Assembly: GCA_963662355.1 (NCBI GenBank) | Contig: OY759361.1 | Span: forward strand, 558,001 to 622,000 | Length of the DNA: 64,000 nt | Reading direction: 5' to 3' | Source of the DNA: WTFY01 sp026713925 | GTDB taxonomy: Bacteria; Pseudomonadota; Gammaproteobacteria; UBA4575 | Part shown: one piece after another, positions 25,339-34,206 of the stretch | How the letters are laid out: every line of letters starts with the position of its first letter | Position numbering within the stretch: the first letter of the stretch is position 1 | The notes under the pieces: model-generated | Told to the model about the DNA's origin: nothing | The model's input: the letters and a program-made list of their open reading frames with translations, nothing else | The model's database searches: none | Translations under genes and position numbers: made by a program

Positions 25339-28191
25339 CTAGAACTGCAGGCCCAGGTTGAGGCTGGCTCCATACTCCTCGCTGCCGGTGTCCAGTTCCT
25401 CGCGCGCCGACAGGCCGGCATCGACCCTCAGACTGCCGCGCTGCCAGCTGCCGCCTGCCCCAAGCAGCAGGCTGTCGGTCCCGGACCGGGCCTTCAGGCG
25501 CTCACCCGAGACCCGCGCCACCGTCTGCACGTCGCCCAGCCGGTGCTCAAGGTCCAGCGAACCCCACAGGGACAGCCCGTCTTGCGCTTCACCGTGACCC
25601 GTCTCGGCCATCACCCCAAGGGCGGCCGTGAAACGACCCTCATCCGGGTACGATACCCGGGCCCCCACCGCATCCGTGAATCGCTCCACCGACACGCGCG
25701 CATGATCCAGCCGGATCCTCGGGCTTAGTTGTATATTCCCTCGCTGCAGTCGCCGACCGGCCTCCACCTGCATGGCATATGCCCAGGCATCCACCCCAGA
25801 CTTCAGCCGACCCCGCGTGTCCGATGACAGGTCCAGGTCATAGCGGGTCAGCGCAAGCCGACCCGAGACATACCCGTCCCCAGCCGTACAGCCGGAGCAC
25901 ACCTCCAGTGACAGCCCCAGACCCTGCACATCGATATCGCCTCCCCCCACGGGTGAGTCCACCTCGGCCGTGCCGTCAAGATACTGCAACGCCGCCCAGG
26001 CCTCGAAGTCCCCCTCCAGGGAAACCTGCTTGCCGGCCTCGACCTCAACATAGTCCGTGTCATGCTCGATCCCCACGGTCGAGCGATCGAAGTCCCGGGA
26101 ACCGGTGCGCCCGGTCACCGTGAACCAGACCGGTGTGTTGCGCGCAGCCGCCGGAGTGTGCCCATGCAGGCCCAGCAGCACGTCCGGCAGGGACTCGTAC
26201 AGGGCCGCACGCGGGGCATACTCCTCGATGAACATCGGTAGAGTCGGTTCAGGATCGGGCTCGGGTTCAGGATCGGGTTCAGGATCGGGCTCAGGCTCAG
26301 GCTCAGGATCGGGCTCAGGCTCAGGATCGGGCTCAGGCTCAGGCTCAGGATCGGGCTCAGGATCGGGCTCAGGCTCAGGCTCAGGATCGGGCTCAGGCTC
26401 ATGATCGGGCTCAGGCTCAGGATCGGGCTCAGGCTCAGGATCGGGCTCAGGCTCAGGATCGGGCTCAGGCTCAGGCTCAGGATCGGGCTCAGGCTCAGGT
26501 GGAGGCGGTGGGGGCCGAGGAAGCCGAGGAGGCCGAGGAGTTCTGTTGACCTCAGCCTCGTTGAAGTCCCTGTGCGAGAAATCCCGGTCCAAGATAGTCG
26601 ACGAGTCCCTTTCAGAGATCGTCCATGGGTCTGTATCGACATCCACAGTTAGCCCGTCCGCCCGCATGGTGACATCCCACACGCCATTGGCGGCCGTTTC
26701 TCCAGTGACGCCCGTCTTCCCGTCATGCAGCACCGTGCCGTTGACTGCAATGGTGGTCTCGCCGCCGTCATTGATGATCCAGCCATGCCCGATTGCCCCA
26801 GTCACCTGAGTGCCGTCCCGGTTCAGATCCACACGCAGCTTCGGCGGGATGGCTGCGACAGGGTTATTGGGGTCGGTGATGGTGTCCTCCGGCACGGTAC
26901 CCGTCGCCCGAATCACGATCCTTGGGCGTGCATCGATGCCCGACGGCCTGATGAAGCCCTGCGGCCCGATGATCACGCGGCCGCCGTTTGCGAGATATAT
27001 TCCCTCGCCCTGGCTCGTGATACGGTTGTTGACCGTCACCGTCTGCTGGCGATAACCCTCACTGTCCAGTGGTGCCATGCGAGCCGGGACACCGTTGCTG
27101 ACAGTCCCTACCCGTACCCCCTGCGCCTCTGCACCGTTCACAGTGATCGTACCGTCCACCGTGATGGCGATGCTCCCGGGATTCTCCACATGTAATTGAT
27201 AGGCCACGATGCCGTGAGAGTTCTTCCCTGCCGTGGTCACGGAGGAGCCTTCCCCCACGTCAATGGCGATGTTGCCGGAGTTCTCGTTATTCGCATAGAT
27301 GCCGTAGGAGTAGGTGCCATCTAAATCTGCTCTTGGATGATCAGCCGTGCCGGTCGTCTTGATGGCGTGATCTTCAGTCGTGATCTCGATGTTGCCAGTA
27401 TCGTCAGCATCCACGAGCCTTTGGTGCCGGGCAAAAATGCCGAAGGCGGTGTATCCCCCTGTCGTGGTACTGCCCCCCGTAACATCAATGTCGATGTCGC
27501 CACTGCTACTGGGTCGATACCCATACATCCCATATGCCGAGTTGCCCTGCGTCACAATCGTGCTGTCACTGATGTCCATCCGGATCTCGCCGCTGCCGAA
27601 ATGCCGAGCCCATAAGCCATGCCCCCGCTCCCCTCGTGTGGTGATCCGGATCCCCTGCCCCTGAGCCTTGATAATCAGATCGCCAGACGTACCTCTCTTT
27701 TCCATGCTGACCCCATCCGCTCTATTAACTCCTTTCGTTTCGATCACGACGCCCGTGTTCAGGACCGCTTTGATATCGCCAAGCGCCCAGCTAAAGCCTT
27801 GTATGCCGAACGCCCTGATATCTTCTGTGCGGATTACGGTATTCTTCAGGGTGAGGGTGGCGGTACCGCTCGCGCCGTCTTTCGAAATAAAATAGCCGAT
27901 ACCATGGCTGCTCGTGCCCGTCGTATCAATCGTCGAGGGCGTTGCGGTTGTCCCGGTGATGGTGATGTCGATGTTTCCCTCGCCTGCGTGGACAGCTTCC
28001 ACCCCCGTATTGCCGCTCGTATCAATGTCGATGACGCCGGTGCTGATGCTGATGTCGTCGGTCGACGAGCTTGTTTCCTCGCATTTGATCCAGTTCCCGG
28101 CAGCAGGCGAGTCGGAGCACACGGCCGCAGCCCGCAGGTCTGCCGCTCCGAGCAGCAGCGCGAAGGCGACTATCGCAAGTGCCCTGTCCAA
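25339..28191 (-). CDS. Autotransporter with beta-helix-like passenger and Pro/Glu/Asp linker
   Basis: 950 residues. The signal peptide is DRALAIVAFALLLGAADLRA; the start appears to be TTG, directly after an in-frame TAG. The passenger (about 25-540) has repeated turns such as SHGIGYF, AFGIQGF, AYGMYGY, AFGIFAR, YGIYANN and SHGIVAYQ at regular spacing, as in right-handed beta-helices. Residues about 550-655 are a PEPDPEP linker encoded by a tandem DNA repeat. The last 280 residues form the autotransporter barrel (YESLPDVLLGLHG..LNLGLQF). It should display an adhesin-like passenger at the surface. A poly-G/C tract lies just upstream. Confidence 0.8.
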   Translation of the reverse strand: MDRALAIVAFALLLGAADLRAAAVCSDSPAAGNWIKCEETSSSTDDISISTGVIDIDTSGNTGVEAVHAGEGNIDITITGTTATPSTIDTTGTSSHGIGYFISKDGASGTATLTLKNTVIRTEDIRAFGIQGFSWALGDIKAVLNTGVVIETKGVNRADGVSMEKRGTSGDLIIKAQGQGIRITTRGERGHGLWARHFGSGEIRMDISDSTIVTQGNSAYGMYGYRPSSSGDIDIDVTGGSTTTGGYTAFGIFARHQRLVDADDTGNIEITTEDHAIKTTGTADHPRADLDGTYSYGIYANNENSGNIAIDVGEGSSVTTAGKNSHGIVAYQLHVENPGSIAITVDGTITVNGAEAQGVRVGTVSNGVPARMAPLDSEGYRQQTVTVNNRITSQGEGIYLANGGRVIIGPQGFIRPSGIDARPRIVIRATGTVPEDTITDPNNPVAAIPPKLRVDLNRDGTQVTGAIGHGWIINDGGETTIAVNGTVLHDGKTGVTGETAANGVWDVTMRADGLTVDVDTDPWTISERDSSTILDRDFSHRDFNEAEVNRTPRPPRLPRPPPPPPEPEPDPEPEPEPDPEPEPDPEPEPDPEPEPDHEPEPDPEPEPEPDPEPDPEPEPEPDPEPEPDPEPEPEPDPEPDPEPEPDPEPTLPMFIEEYAPRAALYESLPDVLLGLHGHTPAAARNTPVWFTVTGRTGSRDFDRSTVGIEHDTDYVEVEAGKQVSLEGDFEAWAALQYLDGTAEVDSPVGGGDIDVQGLGLSLEVCSGCTAGDGYVSGRLALTRYDLDLSSDTRGRLKSGVDAWAYAMQVEAGRRLQRGNIQLSPRIRLDHARVSVERFTDAVGARVSYPDEGRFTAALGVMAETGHGEAQDGLSLWGSLDLEHRLGDVQTVARVSGERLKARSGTDSLLLGAGGSWQRGSLRVDAGLSAREELDTGSEEYGASLNLGLQF
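26246..26500. repeat. Tandem repeat encoding the PEPDPEP linker
   Basis: About 255 bases of near-perfect 6-base units (GGCTCA / GGATCG on the plus strand) arranged in 12- and 18-base higher-order units. Read on the minus strand they encode Pro-Glu and Pro-Asp pairs. The repeat stays in frame through any gain or loss of units, so linker length may vary between strains. Confidence 0.9.
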
Positions 28192-28211
28192 GGCCTAGAG
28201 GCAGGAATATC

Positions 28212-28230
28212 GGGGGGGAGGGAGGGGGGG
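28212..28230. repeat. Poly-G/C tract upstream of the autotransporter
   Basis: Two runs of seven G (28212-28218 and 28224-28230) separated by AGGGA, on the non-coding side 20-40 bases before the TTG start. Such tracts change length by slipped-strand mispairing and in many pathogens switch surface genes on and off. No open frame spans the tract, so any effect would be on transcription or the leader. Confidence 0.5.
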
Positions 28231-28668
28231 TCCTATATTTTCAGTAGACAATCGCTTGATTTCTGTTTTGGCCACACTTCATCCCTTTATCCATAGCGAA
28301 CAGGCGGTGATGAGTAGCGACTGTAGCAAATTTTTTATGAACGTAGCGTGATTTATCCAGGAAATATCGTGACTATTGTATGAATTTATTCGATAATAAA
28401 GCTGCCATCCGTTCCTGATCTGGCAATCGCCCACACGTTGCAGACTGTGTCGAGTTTATGCAGGGTATGGATGATCGTGGGGTCGACCTGACCATCTGTT
28501 CACCGCCTGACGATGACCTGCGTGATTACAGGGAGAACGATATTCCAGTTCCTGCAATGAACACCTGAAGGAACGATCAGCGGCGGCGGCTTCGTTGAGC
28601 GATGGTAGTGAGGCGGCCTTTACGAATGCGGTTATATCGACGCAAATAAGGCTTCATTATTCAGAACG

Positions 28669-28788
28669 TTAGGATTGTATACAATCCCCGGTAAAAGTTA
28701 TTTGGTCTGGAAGCCTGCTGCTCCCGCCGTTCATACAGGCGGACGGCACCAGAACAGCAATCATCAGTGCAGCCAGCTTCATCATCAT
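28669..28788 (-). pseudogene. N-terminal relic of a surface-type lipoprotein
   Basis: 39 codons: MMMKLAALMIAVLVPSACMN then GGSSRLPDQ and a quick stop. The lipobox PSAC with CxxGGSSRxP matches the N-termini of the 49501 and 50490 lipoproteins (ACMGGGGSSRVPE). Nothing of the barrel domain remains. Its 5' side abuts an IS3 relic, which suggests that insertion and deletion broke it. Confidence 0.6.
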
Positions 28789-28792
28789 TTTT

Positions 28793-29000
28793 TCTTCAAG
28801 CCATTGAACGAATGCCTGAACGTACACGGGTTTGACGATTTGACAGATGCACGGACGAAGCTGCAAGCTTGGCAGCAAGGTACAATGAGACTTGACCTCA
28901 CAGGTCTCTCAATGAACTCTCACCCCTTGAATACAAGGCCCGTTGGGCGAACGAAGGTCAGAAATTCACTGACTGCATGGACCTGAGAAAGGGAGCCCTT
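28793..29000 (+). pseudogene. IS3-family transposase relic (OrfB C-terminus)
   Basis: FKPLNECLNVHGFDDLTDARTKLQAW, then after a frameshift RYNET, a stop, PHRSLNELSPLEYKARWANEG. This is the end of the DDE integrase domain of IS3-family OrfB (usual form: RDECLNxHWFxSLxDARxKIExWRxDYNExRPHSSLxxLTPxEF). One frameshift and one nonsense codon make it non-functional. Confidence 0.75.
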
Positions 29001-29080
29001 CATTATGAGAGTTGGGTGCTATACACTAGGTCAGGTTTATGGGGGCAGGACATGCCAACCAAGCACCAGCGAGTTGCCTT

Positions 29081-32032
29081 ATGCCGACAATTGACCGAAA
29101 GACACTCACCATCACGGCCGCATTTCTTGCTGCCCTGGCGGGCAGCCTCCCGGCAACGACCCTGGCAGAAGAACCTGCTGAAGTAGCTGAAGAAGCGGAT
29201 CTTGTCGTCGAGCTCGGGGAGATCGTGGTCACCGGCTCACACATCCAGCGCAAGAACCTGGTCAGCGCAAGCCCCGTCACCTCGGTGGATGCCGACGAAC
29301 TACTGTACCAGGGTACGGTCCGGGCGGAGGACATGGTACGCACCCTGCCACAGGTCTATTCCGCCCAGAACACCAGCCAGTCCAACGGCGCCACCGGAAC
29401 CGCAACCCTCAATCTGCGCAACCTGGGTGCGGAACGAACCCTGGTGCTGATCAACGGTCGGCGCATGCCGGCCGGCTCACCCCTGCAGGGCGGCATCGGC
29501 GCCGACATCAACCAGATCCCGAGCGCCCTCGTACAAAGCGTCGAGGTGCTGACCGGCGGCGCCTCGGCGACCTACGGGTCCGATGCGGTGGCCGGGGTCG
29601 TCAACTTCCTCATGAAGAAGGACTTCGAGGGCGTGCAGCTCGACTACCAGTTCAGCCAGTCCTCGCATCACAACGATTCCGGCAGGTGGCAACGAATCGT
29701 CGAGGATGCCGGCTACCCTGCCGCCGATGGCACCGAGACGGACGGTGACACGTCCAGCGTGTCGCTGATCGCCGGCACCAGCTTCGACAGCGGGCGGGGC
29801 AACGCGACGGCCTATGCCACCTGGCGCGACATCGAGGCAGTGTGGCAGCGCGACCGCGATTACAGTTCCTGCGCACTGAGTGACGATGCGAGCAGCTGCC
29901 TGGGCTCATCGACCATCCCCCAGGGGCGATTCACGAATTTCGGTCACAAGGACTACCCCTTCCCCGTCGACTACATCGTGCAGGGCCATGAATTCGTTCC
30001 CCGCCAGGGCGTGACCTACAACTTCGGCCCCCTGAACTACTTTCAGCGTCCGGACGAGCAGTACACCCTTGGCACCTTTGCCCACTACGACATCACCGAG
30101 GAGGCGCAGGTCTACACGGAACTGATGTACATGGACAACCGCACGGTGGCGCAGATTGCCCCGTCGGGCGCATTCTTCGTGACCGAAACCCTCAATTGCG
30201 GCAACCCGCTGATGTCCGAACAGCAGTTCCAGGCCATCTGCGGCTCGATCGGCAAGACCCGGGATGACGTGCTCGACCCGTTCTGGATCGGCCGTCGCAA
30301 CGTGGAAGGCGGCAACCGCCAGCACGACCTGCACCACACCTCGTTTCGCGGGGTTCTAGGCGTGCAGGGCGACCTCGGCGCCAACTGGAGCTACGACGCC
30401 TCCCTGCTGTATGCCGAGGTGCGCATGGACAACACCTACCTGAATGACCTCGGCACGACCAAGATCAATCGCGCCCTGGACGCGGTGCGCGACCCGGCCA
30501 CCGGCGAGACCGTCTGCCGCTCCACGCTGGACGGGACGGATCCGGATTGCGTGCCCTGGAACATCTTCGAGGAGGGCGGGGTCACCCGGGAGGCGCTCGA
30601 CTACATCGTGCTGCCGCTGACTGCCCGCGGCGGCACGGACCAGCTGGTCGCCAGCGGTTACCTGTTCGGCGACCTGGATGAGTACGGCATGCGGCTGCCG
30701 GCAGCATACACCGGCATCGCCATCGCGCTCGGCGCCGAGTTCCGCGACGAGAACCTGGAGTTCAAGCCCGATGAAGCCTTCCGCGCGGGCGAGGGCGCCG
30801 GCCAGGGTGGGGCGACCCGTCCGGTCTCGGGGGGCAGCAGTGTCGTCGAGCTGTTCCTGGAAGCCAATGTCCCGCTGGTCGAGGAACGACCGTTCGCCGA
30901 GGAGCTGACCCTCGATTTCGGGCTGCGTTACTCCGACTACGACTATGGCGTAACCACGGAGACCTACGGGCTTCGCAGCGGCTGGGCGATCAATCAGGAC
31001 TTCAAGCTGCGCGGCAGCTTCCAGCGGGCCATTCGCGGCCCCAATGTGCGTGAACTGTTCCTGCCCGAGGGCTTCAACCTGTTTGACATGAGCAGCGATC
31101 CCTGTTCCGGGGAGGTCCCGGGCGGTCTCAACGGTGCCACGAAGGCGGGCCGCACCTTCGAGGAGTGCGCGCGCAGCGGGGTGACCGAGGATCAATGGGG
31201 CAGCGTCCCCGACTCGCCGGCCAACCAGTACAACTTCCTGCAGGGCGGCAACACCGACCTGAGGCCGGAATCCTCCGACACCTGGACAATCGGCATGGTG
31301 TTCTCGCCGCGGGCCATCGACGGGCTGACAGTCTCGCTCGACTACTACAGCATCGAGGTCGAGAAAGGCATCAGCAACCTGACGCCGGAGTTCGTTCTCA
31401 ACGAGTGCCTGGACGGCGACCTGGTGCTGTGCGAGCGGATCAACCGGGGCGCGACGGGAGACCTGTGGATCGGCTCGGATGTTGAGAAAAGCGGCCACAT
31501 CATCTCCAGGCAGGAGAACCTGGCGATCGAGAAGGTGGTGGGTTATGACCTGATCGCCGACTATTCCCTGGACCTCGGCGCATGGGGCCACGTCGACATC
31601 AGCAATGTGCTCTCGCTGATCGACAAGTGGGAGCAGCAGGAGGTTGCCGGAGCACCGGTCGTGGACTGCGCCGGCAAGTGGGGGTTCGTCTGCGGATCGC
31701 CGACCCCCGAACTGCGCAACCAGATGCGGGTGATCTGGACCACGCCCTGGAATCTTACCGCGACCCTGATGTGGCGCCATCTCGGCGAGGTGGATGACCG
31801 CAGCGAGGGCGGAGTCGATCTCAAGGATATCGACTACATCGACCTGTCGGCCATATGGGAGGTGAACGACGGCATTCAGCTGCGCACCGGCATCAACAAC
31901 CTGTTCGACAAGTCACCACCCATCACCGGCAACGGCGCAGGGCCCTCTATTGGCGGCAACGGTAATACCTTCCCCGGCATGTACGATGCCTTGGGCCGGT
32001 ACTGGTTCATCGCCGTCGGCCTGTCTTTCTAG
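29081..32032 (+). CDS. TonB-dependent outer-membrane receptor
   Basis: 983 residues from MPTIDRKTLTITAAF; a start 42 bases upstream is possible and no ribosome site decides. The signal peptide ends near TTLA. The TonB-box-like GEIVVTGSHIQRKN is followed by the plug domain (SPVTSVDADELLYQG..LRNLGAERTLVLINGRRMP..GGASATYGSDAVAGVVNFLM). A long barrel ends in YWFIAVGLSF. The plug pattern is that of the large receptors common in Alteromonas/Caulobacter-type bacteria, which import oligosaccharides, peptides or siderophores. The substrate is not readable. It has no partner genes nearby; the nearest downstream sequence is a Fic relic. Confidence 0.92.
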   Translation: MPTIDRKTLTITAAFLAALAGSLPATTLAEEPAEVAEEADLVVELGEIVVTGSHIQRKNLVSASPVTSVDADELLYQGTVRAEDMVRTLPQVYSAQNTSQSNGATGTATLNLRNLGAERTLVLINGRRMPAGSPLQGGIGADINQIPSALVQSVEVLTGGASATYGSDAVAGVVNFLMKKDFEGVQLDYQFSQSSHHNDSGRWQRIVEDAGYPAADGTETDGDTSSVSLIAGTSFDSGRGNATAYATWRDIEAVWQRDRDYSSCALSDDASSCLGSSTIPQGRFTNFGHKDYPFPVDYIVQGHEFVPRQGVTYNFGPLNYFQRPDEQYTLGTFAHYDITEEAQVYTELMYMDNRTVAQIAPSGAFFVTETLNCGNPLMSEQQFQAICGSIGKTRDDVLDPFWIGRRNVEGGNRQHDLHHTSFRGVLGVQGDLGANWSYDASLLYAEVRMDNTYLNDLGTTKINRALDAVRDPATGETVCRSTLDGTDPDCVPWNIFEEGGVTREALDYIVLPLTARGGTDQLVASGYLFGDLDEYGMRLPAAYTGIAIALGAEFRDENLEFKPDEAFRAGEGAGQGGATRPVSGGSSVVELFLEANVPLVEERPFAEELTLDFGLRYSDYDYGVTTETYGLRSGWAINQDFKLRGSFQRAIRGPNVRELFLPEGFNLFDMSSDPCSGEVPGGLNGATKAGRTFEECARSGVTEDQWGSVPDSPANQYNFLQGGNTDLRPESSDTWTIGMVFSPRAIDGLTVSLDYYSIEVEKGISNLTPEFVLNECLDGDLVLCERINRGATGDLWIGSDVEKSGHIISRQENLAIEKVVGYDLIADYSLDLGAWGHVDISNVLSLIDKWEQQEVAGAPVVDCAGKWGFVCGSPTPELRNQMRVIWTTPWNLTATLMWRHLGEVDDRSEGGVDLKDIDYIDLSAIWEVNDGIQLRTGINNLFDKSPPITGNGAGPSIGGNGNTFPGMYDALGRYWFIAVGLSF

Positions 32033-32126
32033 ACGCCTCGTTGCGGTGTGGGCGGTAGTATCTGGTCAGTGGCAAGGGGACTTGCGCGTGACGTAGCCAT
32101 CTACAAGGCAAGACTGATGGGAGCAG

Positions 32127-32542
32127 ATGAAGCACGCCACAATGATTATGATGGACGTGGTGCCAGATCTGAAAAAAAGGCTTGAAGAATTTTGTGATTT
32201 TTTTCTGCAGGCATGTATAGATCAGGTAGATTTCATGCAGTCATTGCTGCAACCAAGGGAGCTGTTAAGAAGGATGAAACCGTATTGTGATGATGAAACA
32301 GCTGCGGGAAGGTTGGCAAATCGTTCAATGGCCTTGTTAAGGGACGCCCTTTTGATGGAAGAAGTTGAACGCGGCGGGGCACCAGAAATCACAGGCTATC
32401 AAGAACGCCGTCTCGAGAGATTTTGTCTACACTGCTTCAGAAAGGACTTCTTGTACCGACAGGCCCTAAATCACCGGTACGTCCAGGTTTTCCCGTGGAC
32501 GTTGTAGAGCGCTGGTTTCCAGCGCTTTATCCGGTGAGTTGA
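32127..32542 (+). pseudogene. Fic-family protein relic (C-terminal half)
   Basis: FFLQACIDQVDFMQSLLQP, then ALLRDALLMEEVERGGAPEITGYQER match the C-terminal, winged-helix-containing end of Fic proteins. At about 32410 the frame shifts, after which ILSTLLQKGLLVPTGPKSP, then GFPVDVVERWFPALYP complete the family C-terminus and a TGA follows at 32540. The catalytic Fic core is absent. A 5'-deleted, frameshifted remnant, unrelated in subgroup to the intact fic at 13717. Confidence 0.75.
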
Positions 32543-32623
32543 TAAATGAAGAACCAGTAAGCAGGTAGAGACAGTCAAGGGCACTCAGTCCAAGGGATGG
32601 AATCGCGGGGTATTCAAATCCTA

Positions 32624-34168
32624 TTAGTACCCATTGTACGGCACCAGCAGCGAGGTGCCTGTCATCGCCTTGGGCTGGCGGATTCCCATCAGCTCCAAGA
32701 TGGTCGGAGTGACATCGCTCAGGCCGCGCCCGTTCGTGAGGTTCCAGTCTCCCCCGTCGACCAGCAGGCAGGGGACCGGATAGGTCGTATGCTGCGTGTG
32801 GGGTTCTCCGGTGTGCGGGTCGATCATCTCGTCGCAATTTCCATGGTCCGACGTCAGCACGACCGAAACCCCATGTTCCACCGCGGCATCCAGTACCCGC
32901 CCCGTATGCAGGTCCATGGCTTCCAGGGCTTTTATCACGGCATCCTCCTTGGCCGTGTGACCGACCATGTCACCATTGGCAAAGTTGGTGACGATCAGGG
33001 CATAGGCTTCATGCCTGATCGCCTTGATGACTTCATCAGCCACTTCCTCGGTGCTCATTTCAGGCTGCAGGTCGTAGGTAGCAACCTTGGGAGACGGGAT
33101 GATCTTGCGGTCCTCGCCTTCATGGGCTTCCTCGTGACCGCCATTGATGAAGTAGGTCACGTGGGGATACTTCTCCGTCTCGGCACAGTGGAACTGGTGC
33201 AGCCCGGCGTTGCTGATAATTTCCGCCAGGGTGGTCTCCGGCCTGCGCGGAGGAAAAATCACGGGCCCGAGAAATTCCTTGCTGTATTTCGTCATCATGG
33301 TCAGGCGAATCGGCTCGTAGTCCGGACCCCGGTCAAAGGCGGTGAACTCATCCTTGGCTAGTGCCTTGCTCAGCTGGCGCGGCCGGTCACTTCGGAAATT
33401 GCAGAAGATCACTTCGGACTGGCTGGTCATGGGTTGTGCGGCACTGAGCACGGTGGGCAGGATGAACTCGTCGGTCTCACCGCGTGCATAGGCCTTGTGC
33501 AGGGCATCCTTGGCATCGCTCGCCCGCTCGCCTTCCCGGCGCACGAGGGCCTGCCAGGCCTTGATGGTGCGCTCCCACCGGCGATCGCGGTCCATGGCAA
33601 AATACCGTCCCATGACCGTCGCGATGGCACCGTTGGCTTTCCTGAGCGCCGGGTTGAGGGACTTGATGTATTTCTGCGCACTTTTCGGCGGGGCATCCCG
33701 CCCGTCCGTGATGACGTGCACAAGGGGCCGGACCTCGTGTTCCTGGCACAGTTTCACCAGTGCGATCATGTGATCGACATGCGCGTGCACGCCCCCGTCT
33801 GACAGCAGGCCGATCAGGTGGACATGGCCGCCTTCCTTCCCGCCTTTCTTGATGGCCCGCACCAGGGGGGACATCTCGAACAGGCTGCCATCGGCAATGG
33901 CATCATTAATACGGATCAGGTCCTGGCGGACGATGCCCCCGCAGCCGATCGTCATGTGCCCGACCTCCGAGTTGCCCATCTGTCCTGGCGGCAGGCCCAC
34001 CGCCTCACCGGATGCCTCCAGCACCGTATGCGGATACCTGGAGAAGTATTCATCCAGGCGCGGTGTGTTGGCCCGCAGCACGGCATTGTTGGCCTTGCTG
34101 GGGTTGACGCCAAACCCGTCAAGGATGACGAGCGCGACACGTTTGCGAACGGTTACTGGCCTGGTCAT
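32624..34168 (-). CDS. gpmI: Phosphoglycerate mutase, 2,3-bisphosphoglycerate-independent
   Basis: 514 residues, the normal length. It converts 3-phosphoglycerate to 2-phosphoglycerate in glycolysis/gluconeogenesis through a phosphoserine intermediate and Mn2+. VALVILDGFG near the N-terminus, the catalytic Ser in MGNSEVGHMTIG and LLSDGGVHAHVDH, HVITDGRDAPP, TSDHGNCDEM are all present. It is the last gene on the minus strand after tatC, separated by about 38 bases. It may be read through from the tat genes. Confidence 0.95.
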   Translation of the reverse strand: MTRPVTVRKRVALVILDGFGVNPSKANNAVLRANTPRLDEYFSRYPHTVLEASGEAVGLPPGQMGNSEVGHMTIGCGGIVRQDLIRINDAIADGSLFEMSPLVRAIKKGGKEGGHVHLIGLLSDGGVHAHVDHMIALVKLCQEHEVRPLVHVITDGRDAPPKSAQKYIKSLNPALRKANGAIATVMGRYFAMDRDRRWERTIKAWQALVRREGERASDAKDALHKAYARGETDEFILPTVLSAAQPMTSQSEVIFCNFRSDRPRQLSKALAKDEFTAFDRGPDYEPIRLTMMTKYSKEFLGPVIFPPRRPETTLAEIISNAGLHQFHCAETEKYPHVTYFINGGHEEAHEGEDRKIIPSPKVATYDLQPEMSTEEVADEVIKAIRHEAYALIVTNFANGDMVGHTAKEDAVIKALEAMDLHTGRVLDAAVEHGVSVVLTSDHGNCDEMIDPHTGEPHTQHTTYPVPCLLVDGGDWNLTNGRGLSDVTPTILELMGIRQPKAMTGTSLLVPYNGY

Positions 34169-34206
34169 GACATGTTTCCAAGCGGGCGATTATGCACTAT
34201 TTTGTA

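Noticed and set aside
24737..25342. 201-codon plus-strand frame before the second autotransporter
   Set aside because: No ribosome site, no domain, and it overlaps other frames equally open; composition not protein-like.
26246..26500. CRISPR-like regular repeat
   Set aside because: Contiguous in-frame 6-base units encoding a protein linker, with no spacers.
28431..28564. Frame reading EFMQGMDDRGVDLTICSPP, loosely like an amidohydrolase fragment
   Set aside because: Too short and too weak a resemblance; no neighbouring support.
30356..31780. Long minus-strand frame opposite the TonB receptor
   Set aside because: Shadow of the receptor gene; no start signal or domain.
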